The notes beneath the pieces were generated by a model. It did no database searches. It worked only from the letters and a program-made list of their open reading frames with translations, and was not told the origin of the DNA. The translations under genes were made by a program, and so were the position numbers. From Nectonema munidae (taxonomy: Eukaryota; Nematomorpha; Nectonematoida; Nectonematidae), in contig JAUIRK010001031.1 of NCBI GenBank assembly GCA_030549495.1, forward strand, positions 248,001 through 312,000: a DNA stretch of 64,000 bases, in the 5' to 3' direction. Shown piece by piece: positions 48,776 to 59,000 of this stretch (positions are counted from its first letter, which is position 1; every line of letters begins with the position of its first letter).

Positions 48776-49184
48776 TGTGGTGAAGGATTAAAAATGAGAT
48801 AAAAGCACAACTATAAATATAAAATAAGATGTGTTCATTTGTATTTGTATGTAAATGTCGCAATAAAAAGTTGTAATGGAAGATTATTCTAGCTAAGTAT
48901 GCATAACATATTCAACAATAGATGTAAAATTTTTTTGTAAATTTCAAACACGTGGAATTCAAGCATAGTATACGCTTATAGAAAAAAAATTCAAGACACA
49001 AGCCTGTAAAATGAGTTACACTGAAATGAAAAATATATTTTGAAAAAAAAAATTTGTAGAGCCTTTTACTTAAAATCTCAACTGTATCAAAATTTTGGAT
49101 AAGTACTTCTCTAAACTTCACATAAAATAAAAGATATAGATTAAAGCTATGCGAGTTTAAAAACTATATATGCTGCATATGAGA
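48776..49184. other. Upstream flank of exon 1A, 5' UTR or promoter expected
   Basis: Read on the minus strand, an in-frame TAA precedes the ATG by five codons. The flank is AT-rich (TTTTATATTTATAG near 48815). I cannot place a transcription start or tell a 5' UTR from an upstream intron. Confidence 0.4.
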
Positions 49185-49398
49185 GTCGTATTTGACGATT
49201 TTAAAGGGATAGGAGTCAAGATCAGAGTCGGTATCTAATACAAGTTAAGAGTCACGTCGGAATTTTTTAGGTATTAAAAATGGAAAAAAAGTTTAATATT
49301 TGTAAGCAAATGGATAGGCCCTTGTAAGAGTAAATATTTTAAATTGTCAAGTATTTGGAGTCGGACAATTTCTCTCCGACTTGCAGCCTTGCTGCATA
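49185..49398. repeat. GAGTCGG-family repeat, fuller copy
   Basis: Runs from GAGAGTCGTATTTGACG through AAAGGGATAGGAGTCAAG and GGTATTAAAAATGG to TTTGGAGTCGGAC and TCCGACTTGCAGCCTTG. The complement of the right end is CAAGGCTGCAAGTCGGAG. The whole aligns with 56005-56262. The CAGGGCTGCAAGTCGGAG-type end is typical of hAT-derived non-autonomous elements. Confidence 0.6.
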
Positions 49399-50147
49399 TC
49401 TACGAGCACATATTTGGAGAGACAAGAGAATCACAGAATGGATGCAATTTAAAAGGAATTTATAAAATACCCTTACATTTCCTACTAATTTTAGATTTTT
49501 ATTCATATCTATTTTTTATTTACATTCTCTTAAAGCACATCATACATTAATAAATATTTTAGACAAGTGTACAAGTTATAAATCTTAAGATGGACGTTGG
49601 ACTATGAAATGAATAGTTAATTCAGATGAATAGAAGAAAGATGTGCCTCAGAAGAAAAAGTCTAAAATCAATAAAAACAAAAGTATTGCATGAAAACCCA
49701 TCCAAAGCAACATCTCGAAAAACTAAAATAGGGGTAGTTTAGACGGGAAAACATTTGGCTCTTGAGGTGTCGTTATAGTGAACATCTTAATCGCCTAAGT
49801 TAGCTACAGTTAAACCACTGTAGCAAGGAGTCCTTACTATCAAGACTAAGGCCATATTATTGAGGATAAAGATATGTAAGTATGCCTGGTATCCATGCCT
49901 GGGTATGGATGAGGTTGGTTTACGCATACCGAGTCGGGCTCCTGGACGTGTTCGAGCGGGTATTATTTGAAAAAAGGGACGAGAGAGACTTGAATTCGAT
50001 TAATACTGTATGGTATGCCATTACAGTTTTTAGTCTAAAAATATGATAATTTGAATTCATTTATGATTATTTCTCATTTTTTGCAACTAAAGTTTTCCTG
50101 AAGATATTAACTTGATGTTTATTTAAAAAGTGAATTAATTTTTAGAT
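49399..50147. other. Upstream region, GC-richer patch, no gene
   Basis: GC-richer sequence at 49740-49990 (GTTAGCTACAGTTAAACC, CATACCGAGTCGGGCTCC, GGACGTGTTCGAGCGGG) stands out from AT-rich flanks. No open frame or family signature explains it. It may be an old retroelement piece. Confidence 0.35.
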
Positions 50148-50616
50148 CAATGTTCCTCAACGTGGTCCATGTTGACCCCCAAGGGGTCCACAATAATTTT
50201 AGAGGGGTACATATAATAATTTGGTGAGGAAAAGTTTTGATATTGAAAAAAATATGATATATCATGGCAAAAAGCTCAGTTACATATGAATGCTTTCCCA
50301 TTTTCATATCTTATTGAATTAGGTTTTTAATACTAAAAGTAATTAAAATATAATTTATTTTTAACAATTCGCTTCAAAGAGTACAATCGTGTTCTTTATC
50401 TGCATCCAAAAAATTTCAGTTCAAAAATTCTCATTTTTTTGATTAATTTGATTTTATAAAATTCAATAAATAAGCAGAGTTAAAAATATATACCATATAA
50501 AATTAATTGAGAAAACAAATAAAAAATAGTGATTAAAAACTTTTAAAATAATGGGTCCACAAAAAATTTCCCGGTTTGAAAAGGCTCCATAAGAGAAAAA
50601 AGTTCGAAGATCACTG
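50148..50616. mobile_element. Non-autonomous hAT element with 8-bp target duplication
   Basis: Left end CAATGTTCCTCAACG. Right end GTTCGAAGATCACTG, whose complement is CAGTGATCTTCGAAC. Flanks TTTTAGAT (50140-50147) and TTTAAGAT (50617-50624) match at 7 of 8. Interior motifs are GGGGTCCACAATAATTTTAG near the left and TGGGTCCACAAAAAATTTCC near the right. 469 bp, non-coding. Confidence 0.75.
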
Positions 50617-51159
50617 TTTAAGATGAAGATATAATAACTTGGTTGAAAAAAATAACGTATACTCGAAAGACTTTCTAACCAATTAAAAAAATTACTAAAT
50701 ATTCCAGGATATAGTTTATCAAGTGAAAAGAATTAAGCATTGCGGATATCACCTTCATCAGAAGTTGTCTTCTTCCAAACAATAATGATTAATCTTCTTT
50801 CAACATAGTAATTATAGAAATTTATTTTTTTATCGAAATTTAAAATTTTTTATACCATCGGCTTATTATTATTATTATTATATATTTAAAGACTGATTTG
50901 AAAATCTAATTTGAAATTTTATAGATAAAGATTTAATATAAAAGTACCTTAAAATTAAAAAATCGTCTGCATCGGTTAAAACTGACGATGGAGTGAAATA
51001 GGTTAAAAAATATATTTTTTAGTTAGAAAAATTACTAATTTATTGTTTTTATGTTTTTATCACTGTGAGTGACAAAAAATAGGAAATTTATTTTTAAAAG
51101 ACGAAGTCTCAAAAGTGGTCTACCAAAAGAGGTAGGAGGGTATCTGCCACAATTTATTT

Positions 51160-51305
51160 TTAACCCATTTTAGTTCAGGCAAAGCAGACGATTCTGAATA
51201 ATCCCTATTGAAATAAATTGGAAATTCGATTTCGTTTGAGTTCCTTACAGGAACAATAACTACAAAACTAACAATAAAGCTACATTTTGTCTTCCTATTT
51301 TGCAT
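51160..51305. repeat. Decayed end of the TTAA/CCCATTT MITE family
   Basis: TTAACCCATTTTAGTTCAGG followed by CAAAGCAGACGATTC matches the left end of the MITE at 22287 with substitutions. No right end was found. The 3' boundary given is nominal. Confidence 0.45.
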
Positions 51306-51597
51306 ACCTATGTAATTCAGTTTTCGAAGTTCTTAAGTGTTATTGGAATTTTTAAAGGGCGGCGAAATTAAAATCCGCCAGGCCAAAATTGGGCTGGGTT
51401 TGCCATTGAGTCTCTCCAGTAAATTCAGTTATGAAAAAAAATGTTATGAGTGGGCAAACGTCTTTTTTTACAATTATCAACTGGACAAAAGTCATTTTTA
51501 CACTCAAATTAAAAGAACTCAATCTAATAATAATTAAAAACTAAATAGCCTTTATCTGCTTCCGCATTACATCGAGCGTACTCTTAAATTCAGAAAT

Positions 51598-51715
51598 GGG
51601 GAGTCGATAGTTTAAACCTTTGACTCCGATTCCTGCACATTTGAAAGTTCCAACTCCGACTCCTGCAAGTGTGAAAGTTCCGACTCCGAAATGTGAAAGT
51701 TCCGAGTTTGCTTAT
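51598..51715. repeat. GAGTCGG-family fragment with short tandem units
   Basis: Successive units of about 24-27 bp: TTTGACTCCGATTCCTGCAC, GAAAGTTCCAACTCCGACTC, TGCAAGTGTGAAAGTTCCGA, CTCCGAAATGTGAAAGTTCC. ACTCCGACTCC strings mark the GAGTCGG family in complement. Confidence 0.55.
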
Positions 51716-52339
51716 ATGAAATATTCTTCCATCTATTTGGTTGGCTATCGTCTATCAACCAAAATGTCATTTCATCACCTCAATCATCACATCTTTAATT
51801 TCATTTACTCTGCAACACAACTATATCTATTTGTTTATATTCGCATCGATTCATGTACCAGAAATGTTTATAGAAAACTTTGCTAATTCAATGTTTATTA
51901 TTCACATCATTTTCTTACTGTAAAAATAAATATGAAGAAAAGTGTTGACCTTTTTTATCTTTGTATTTTCTTGCAATTCTTAGTCGTCCAATAAAGTAAA
52001 TTTACTCAAAATATATGTAATCTTGGTTCAAAATTGAATATTCAAATTGTACTTCAGTAAGAACATAACTCAAAAGTTATCTAAATTTGTTTCAATAAAA
52101 AATTACACCAATTTTTAGCAAAGTTTGCAATTTTTTGAAATATTTAAAATAAAAAAACTTATTTGTAAACTGTGGACATTTTTTAAATATAGTTTCGGGA
52201 AATACCAAGAAAAATGACAATTTTAGATTAAGATATCGGAGGAAAGTAGAACTAAGTTATATTGACACAACATCGTTAAGAATTTTTTTTTAAATATTTT
52301 TTGTTCAAGTTATGATTTTTTAATTTGGCTTTAATCTGA

Positions 52340-52392
52340 TTAATTGAGGACTCGGATTCGGTCAATTTCCACGGAATCCCCAGCCCTGCTGA
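52340..52392. repeat. GAGTCGG-family terminal fragment
   Basis: TGAGGACTCGGATTCGGTC is followed by CCACGGAATCCCCAGCCCTG. The complement begins CAGGGCTGGGGATTCC, a hAT-type end of this family. The rest of the element is not apparent. Confidence 0.45.
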
Positions 52393-53017
52393 AATTATAT
52401 CTCGCTGCTTTTTCTGAGAATCAAATGGTTGAACTTAATAATTTGGCTAATCAAATAAATAAGCAAACAATTAATTAAATAAACCAACCAATGAAATATA
52501 ACATCAGCAAAATTGTTGATATTTTACTCATATGCAGGTGACTTATAATCGAATTTGTAGATAGGAATTATATAGTACATTGAAGATCTAAATTGTAAAA
52601 TTTAGTAGTATATAGTATTAGGTAGGTGTTTCATTCTCATTATTGTAGATATTTTAAAGTTATGTAAGTTGAGTTTTTTACTTCCTATAGGCAATAAAAG
52701 CAAGGAATTCTAAAGTACAAATGATAACACAATTTGAAGATATGAGCTCTTTTGTTCCATATTATTATACATATTTATCCCTTCAAGAAAATTGATTCAC
52801 TGAAACATAGGCCATAAAAATTTAATTTCTTTTTTATACCTTTTTCATTATTCGAAGATGACTTTAATTGTCTGCTCAAACTAAAGAAAAGGTAAAGTAT
52901 TTTGCAATAATTTTTAAACTTCAGAGACATTTTTAGGGAAGTTTGCAATTTTTTTTTAATTTGACTTTCAAAAATATTTTTTGAAATATGAAACTATGCT
53001 CCCTTTCCAAAATTTCA
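52393..53017. other. AT-rich upstream sequence, no gene
   Basis: No coding signal or recognised element. Confidence 0.5.
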
Positions 53018-53130
53018 ACTCCTGATAACTCAAATTCAGATAAGTCAGAACTCTGATTAATTCGAAGTCGAATAGCAGTACCAGTCCCAGCCGTATCTCA
53101 CACGTTAAATTCTTTGTTCAAATAAGCTTT
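53018..53130 (+). repeat. Dispersed repeat D, copy 1
   Basis: The stretch with GAAGTCGAATAGCAGTACCA, GTCCCAGCCGTATCTCACA and CGTTAAATTCTTTGTTCAAA matches 55455-55560 at high identity in the same orientation. It ends directly at the TTAA MITE at 53134. Class unknown; CCCAGCC near a GTC-rich block suggests a relation to the GAGTCGG ends. Confidence 0.6.
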
Positions 53131-53133
53131 TCG

Positions 53134-53263
53134 TTAACCCTTTGAGGACTAAAATTTGGAAGACGATTCGTCTATTTTCTTTCTTAATTGAATTTTATAT
53201 ATCTAAAACCTACGATTTTCATTTCTTGGGACACCGGTGTCCCACTGGTCCTCAAAGGGTTTA
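53134..53263. mobile_element. piggyBac-type MITE 'CCCTTTGAG', copy 2
   Basis: TTAA then CCCTTTGAGGACTAAAATTT at the left, and CACTGGTCCTCAAAGGG then TTTA at the right. Ends form a 13-bp inverted repeat (CCCTTTGAGGACY). The right-hand TTAA has mutated to TTTA. It contains the perfect 16-nt palindrome GGGACACCGGTGTCCC (53228-53243) and AAGACGATTCGTCT. Confidence 0.75.
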
Positions 53264-53843
53264 TAAAATCCTAAATCTTAAAATAAGTTTTTTATTTATG
53301 CTATAAGCCAGACACACAAAAAACGCATTTTATCTCTTATATACCATTCAATATCGCGCTGACTTCACTAATCGAGTTGATTTGTCCCGAGAACAAATGA
53401 TATGTATTTTATGAGAAACTGCTTAATTATTAAGTAAAGTTACATTACTACGTGTCGAGTCAACAAATTAAATTAAAGACCTGCTAACTAAAATATAATA
53501 GCTTAAAGAATCTAAAAGAATTTAGAGAATCAAACATCTAATGTGTACCTGCATCTTAGAACAAAAACTTTATTCACTATGATAAGATTAAATCAGTTTG
53601 AATATAAAAAAAGATTAATAAAAATTCTTACGAGGTTTTCACGCGAAACACCAATAGATAACTATTGAATATATTGTGTTCAATTGTATGATGACAAAGA
53701 ACGTCTTAATGCGTGTCTAGCAAAATACTAATGTATTATTAGATCAATAAATTGAAATAGTTTAATTAAAATTATTTGAAGATAGCATAACCATAGAGGT
53801 TCTGTAAATGGTGGATTCATCCTGAGATATCAAAAGATTTCTT

Positions 53844-53884
<41 letters not shown>

Positions 53885-55124
53885 GGATAGATAGATAGGA
53901 AACATTAGAAATTATCTTATGCTTTCATGATCATCTTATACTTTATTACCTTCATTTCAAAAAGATTTTAAAAATGGAAATCTCATAAACAAAGAGTTAA
54001 AAGAAAATATTAAGAGTTTCATCAAGCATGGAATGAGAACTGGCTTGAAATAGATTGGGCTCTGGATTCATAGCTTATCAACCTATAATGGCATGACTGC
54101 TACCATGAAACATCAGCAGTTTCGTAAAACTTTTACTTCAATTATTTGATACAAAAGATTAATTTTAGCCAAATTTAAAAATAAATAAAAATTACACTAT
54201 GAGGAGAAATTTGAATTTAGTTAAAATGTGTTTGTTTTTAGGAATAAAATTGCCTCTTCGAAATCTCCTTTCATTAAACTCGCACAGGTCAGAATGGAAC
54301 TAATACGAAAGCCGAAAAAAATCATAACTTTAATTGGGGGAAATCAGTAACTGCATGTGCCAAATTTTAAACTATTTCAGGATAATGCGGTATAGAGAAA
54401 ATTTTGAACACCTCGAAGACATTCTATTTAGATGATCTATTTTCTCTATTTCAATCAAGGCATAGAAGTCGAGTTTAAATTTAGAAAGCACGGATACTTC
54501 TAGTTTAGAATTTCTACTTTCTTTCTCTATTTGACAGCGCTGATGTTTCTCATTAGATCATTTTTAATCGAGACCATTTAAGATCTTATAAAAGCCGATC
54601 AAAAAGTTCAGATAAAATTGATTTTTCTAAAAAAAAGATGTTGAAAAATTTTCGGCAAAATTAAAAAAAAATTTATAATATATTTAATTTATTTGTTTGT
54701 TTATGAATATACAAATTGTTGAATATATTTGTTTATAATGGTTATTAGTTTGATTGAGTAAAAAATATGTTAACTATATATAATAATAGTAGATGGGGAA
54801 GTAACTTTTCGAATTTTATTCTGTGTTTGCTAACTAGTTACCATTGTTGCTAAGTTTATGAGAGATTTATATTGAGAGATCCCAAATATTTATTAGAAAA
54901 TGATTAGGAGACCGAGCCATTAAAATTTATAGTAGCTCAGTCTCCGGCTCCAGTCAATATGATCAGCTTGGGTCCGGTTCTGGCTTCTCCAAATTATCTA
55001 GCTCCATGGTTCCAGGTTCCGACTTTCTAGCCCTTATTTCAAGAAATTTTGAAACATCTAGTTATTCAAAATTGTCCTAGAAACATGACTACAACAATAA
55101 AACACGTTACACATTATCTTCATA
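53264..55124. other. AT-rich upstream sequence with a microsatellite and a GC-richer patch
   Basis: No gene. A patch at 54930-55035 (TCAGTCTCCGGCTCCAGTC, TGGGTCCGGTTCTGGC, CATGGTTCCAGGTTCCGAC) has short GGTTCC/GGCTCC units that look like a diverged transposon terminal region of unknown family. Confidence 0.45.
53845..53898. repeat. (GATA)n microsatellite
   Basis: About 13 AGAT units with one GATG interruption near the right end. Confidence 0.97.
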
Positions 55125-55412
55125 TTTTTATATACTGTAAAGTAAAAAAAAATCACGAATAGTTGAATTTCAGAAAATTAAATTCTGCAACCTAATTTCC
55201 ACAGTTTCATATTTCCTATATTTAAATTTTCATAACATTTAAAATCTATGTAAAATTAAAATCACTGTAATTTCGATATTAATTCCCAACAAGTAAAAAA
55301 CAAATTTTTTTAGGCTAAACACCTGAAAATTTTAGAAATATTTATTTGCAAAAATAAATTCTCGCAAATTTGTTTTTGAACCATAATATTAAAGTATTTT
55401 ACGGCATTTATG
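55125..55412. repeat. MITE-like repeat B, copy 2
   Basis: Aligns with 23190-23495: ATACTGTAAAGTAAAAAAA, TTTTCATAACATTTAAAATC, CAAGTAAAAAACAAATTTTT, AAATTCTCGCAAATTTGTTT, ATTAAAGTATTTTACGGC. It is more diverged at the right end. Repeat D copy 2 begins about 45 bp further on. Confidence 0.65.
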
Positions 55413-55454
55413 AGTAAATAGCCTTAAGTACAGTAGGCATTTATGAGCAAATAG

Positions 55455-55560
55455 CAAATAGATAAATCAAAATTCCGATTAACTCCAAGTCGAATAACAG
55501 TACCAGCCCCAGCCATATCCCACATGTTAAATTCTTTGTTCAAAAAGCTTTACGTTAAAT
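55455..55560 (+). repeat. Dispersed repeat D, copy 2
   Basis: CAAGTCGAATAACAGTACCA, GCCCCAGCCATATCCCACA and TGTTAAATTCTTTGTTCAAA match 53040-53130. The copies are about 2.4 kb apart. Confidence 0.6.
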
Positions 55561-56004
55561 ACGCCTTAGCTTACAAAATATCAAGAACTCTGACAAGAAA
55601 AAATGTGTAATATATTCTTAACAAAATATATAAAGATTTGGTACTTATTGTCTGAGTGAAAATTAGAAACATGTGAATCTTGAATACGCATTATTATCTA
55701 AGTGTTTATGTAAGTAATAAAATTAATTTTTATGCTTTTTTAAATAAAGTATGAGATATTAAATAGAAATATTGCCAATTCAATAAAATGCCATGTTTAC
55801 GTTTATTTGTGTAGTAAATGTTCATTACCAACTTAACTAAAGTTAAAATCAGATGCACGCTTTCAGAAAAAAGCAATTAAAAGATAGCACGTTAAGTGTG
55901 CTTTATTCTTTCTTAGCACATCTCAAGATAAGAGAAGATATGAAAGCACTTCAAGGAAAACTGTAAAACTAAAACAGATAGGTAGCTATCGAATATCCTT
56001 TATC

Positions 56005-56262
56005 CAGGCTGCAGTCAAAGTCGGTGAAATCTGAGATTTTAAAGGAATAGGAGTTAATAAAATTTAGGAGACGAGCGGGATTTTTAAGTATTAAAAAATC
56101 TTTTTTTTAAATAAAAAAAATATTTAATTTTTGTAAGGATATAGGGTAGTCCTTGATCAGTCTAAAGTAAAAGTAGGAGTTGGGTTTAAATATTTTTAAT
56201 TTTTAAGCATTTGGATTCGAAATCGGATATTATCCCTTAGACTACGCAACCTTCGATGCAGT
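56005..56262. repeat. GAGTCGG-family repeat, second fuller copy
   Basis: Starts CAGGCTGCAGTCAAAGTCGG and ends CTACGCAACCTTCGATG. The interior (AAAGGAATAGGAGTTAATAA, AAGTATTAAAAAATC, AAGGATATAGGGTAGTCCTT, CATTTGGATTCGAAATCGG) aligns with 49185-49398 along its length, at low identity, so this family is old. Confidence 0.55.
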
Positions 56263-58065
56263 TTAGTCGTATGTCTTAAAATATTCGTGATAATTTTTTA
56301 TAAAATGAAACCATAACTTCTTTGAATCAAATTATACAAATTGTCTTATTAGGTTTTATCTAAGTATCGCAAAATCTGAGATTATAAATCGGCTTTAATC
56401 CACACATTTGAATTGAATCCGCGTGAATCCTTAATTTTATTCGCAATTTTTCGATCTTACGAGGTTAATTTTTTTATTTAGTTAGCTGGTAACTATTATT
56501 TAGTTTATTAGTTAGTAGGCGATTTATTCTACGAAATGACGTTTAACAGAATATTATTTTAAAGAAACCCGACTTGATCAATTATCCAGGTCTATTAAAA
56601 AATAATGTCTTAAGTTAATTAAAAATATTCAAAGACCTTAAGAAGGGTTTGATTCATGCGGATTTAACTAAAAAAAAATCTAAAAATATAGTTTTTTAGC
56701 AAAGCTTAAAACCCGATACTTTATCATTATAAAATGCCAAAATGGTCAAAAAATCCTGATTAAAAGAAAGGATTCAAGTAGCTTCAATTTAAAAAAGATC
56801 GATTCAAGTGGATTTTTAACTAAAAGAGCCTGCCCTAAAAATCCCAAATTCAATTTGAAACTTGTAGAAAATTTGTGTTAGTTGACCATTATGGTTCCCT
56901 TTCCAAAATTCCAAGCATCTTTTTTTGCTTAATTTTATGTGAAATATATACAAAAGTTAAAAAATCTTCGTAGACCTCATTTATGACTATGCCTTTGAAA
57001 ACTAGAAAAAAAGTAGTGTTGATTTATTAAAATAATTTAAGTTGAAATTTAATTAAAATTAAAATAAAAAAAGTTGAAATATAAAAGTTAAAAATTTTTT
57101 TTGCTTTATCAACAAAAATACAAAGAAAAGTTACTCTCTAAGTACAAAATCTCCACATGTTTTCGTTTTCTAATAATAATAGTAAAAAAATCTTTACAAA
57201 TCCATTCAATAGTGTTTTGTTTACTGAATTTTCAAGCGATGAGTATGATGAATTCTGAGAATTATTTTTGCAAAAATAGCAATTTTAAATTTTTATTAAC
57301 AGAGATAAAAAAGTTAAAAGAATGTGTGATGCCTAAGAAAAATAAAAGAAACAATATAATTTTAAAACTGTTAAGGCAGAAATAACTTGAAATAGTGAAA
57401 ATACGTTAACTACAAGGTAGAATTTTTTTGAGAGTGAAAATTATTTTCAAATGTTTTTAACTGTAAAAAAATTCGATCAAAGTTTTATTTTTTATATATA
57501 TTATAAAAAAAATAATTGATGAAATTATTGTTATGATGAAGGAGTTAATGGTACGATGTAGGTAGATATGATGAATCAGAAACTTAGGTATTGATTAAAA
57601 ATGCGTATTCAACACAGTAATAATTAAAGATTTTACTACTTAAGTTTGTTAACAAATAAATAATTCATTTATCTAATCTTTTTGAATCAAAATTAAAAAC
57701 TGAAAGCAAAATAGCTTTTGATAGAGAAAAAAAACATTAATACAATATTAAAAATAATTTTATAGTGAAAAAAAATTGAACATACCTAATTTAGTATTGT
57801 ATTGAAGTATAAGCAAAAATTGAATAAAACATTAGATAAAATTCAAATAAAAGTCTGCTATGTAAAATCATAATTTAGAAGACTATAAAAATTCACCAAA
57901 ATCTATGGTAGAGAAGAAAAACTCTAGAAATTTACAAGACAAAATTGTTTACAGATGTAAAATCACTATAGTATTTAAAATTAAAATTATAAAAAATTCG
58001 CCATTAAAAAATTAGATAAAAAAATGAGAAAGCAAAATAAAATAAAAATAATAAACTCAATCAGA
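56263..58065. other. AT-rich upstream sequence, no gene
   Basis: A 94-codon plus-strand open frame at 57101-57385 is Lys/Asn/Ile-rich without motifs and is probably chance. No element recognised. Confidence 0.45.
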
Positions 58066-58207
58066 AAGGTGTACCTGGAGTGTTTTCATCGAGAAGGCAC
58101 AATTGCGCCGCTTGTATCGAACTATGAGGAAAGCAGGCTTGATGCGGAATCGAACCCAAGACCTTGAGTTATCGAATCTAGCATCTAACCAACCCTACTC
58201 ACGTCCC
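58066..58207 (-). mobile_element. tRNA-derived SINE, copy 3
   Basis: Nearly the same as copy 1: TGTTTTCATCGAGAAGGCAC, AATTGCGCCGCTTGTATCG, AACCCAAGACCTTGAGTTAT and CCAACCCTACTCACG on the plus strand. On the minus strand the B-box is GGTTCGATTCC and the A-box side is TAGGGTTGGTTAG. Confidence 0.8.
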
Positions 58208-59000
58208 TCAATCAGAATCATAGCGTAGCACAGGATCTTACCATTTCTTTTTTGATTTTGTGCAGTTACTTCTGCTCAAGCTCTTAAACTCTTTCTAATT
58301 TGTATCTATACTTTTCTTTTCTGTTTGTTTGGAGACAGGAAGCCGTCCTCAAACTTAACATAAGGATTATAAAAACTCGTCTAGTAAGAAATTATTCCCA
58401 TAGCCTTAGAGCATCCGATTAAGTTTGTCACGCTCCATTTAACTTTATACCTTATCACATCTAGATTTCTGAAATTAGAGTTTTTAATGATGAAGTTGCT
58501 CCTCTTAGAAAGGATTTGCCTGTAAGTGATCATAAAGAAGAAGTCGAGGAATCTCAAGAAGCTACCAAGTGGAATATTAGGAAAAGGCAGAGCTCTAAAA
58601 CCTCAAACTCGCAACACTGCTTAGCTACTTCCATATTGAAGGAAAAAACATTAAATATGAATCCCTAGTTAACGTATATTCTCCGATCGCCACTTTTAGT
58701 GAACTCCTTTCTGATTTTCAAGTTCGTAGTATCTCTTCTGATTTGACAGTCGCAATCCATGCTGCTTAACGCACATGGAAGAAGGCTAGAAGAAATGGAT
58801 ATCAATCTTTCCTTATCGGAATAAAGTGTAGGCAATTAGCTACCCATTCCTAGTATTAATAATCACATTGAAAAGTTTTTAGTTCTAGAAATCTCTGCAA
58901 GGTTAAAGTTAGAAATATTTTTCTAACAAGAAAAGGCCGCCACAAATAAGGCCCAAAGATCCTTTGCTACTCCTCCCCCGAAAATGTTAGTCCTTTCTCA
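58208..59000 (+). other. GC-richer, coding-like relic of unknown origin
   Basis: Base composition is less AT-rich than its neighbours. A plus-strand frame from about 58478 to 58668 reads 60-odd codons, including NDEVAPLRKDLPVSDHKEEV, EESQEATKWNIRKRQSS and SQHCLATSILKEK. Frames end at stops soon after. It could be a retrocopy of a host gene or a transposon piece. I recognise no family. Confidence 0.3.

Noticed and set aside
57101-57385. Plus-strand 94-codon open frame as a gene
   Set aside because: Lys/Asn/Ile-rich as expected by chance in AT-rich DNA, with no motif, no splice context and no repeat relation.
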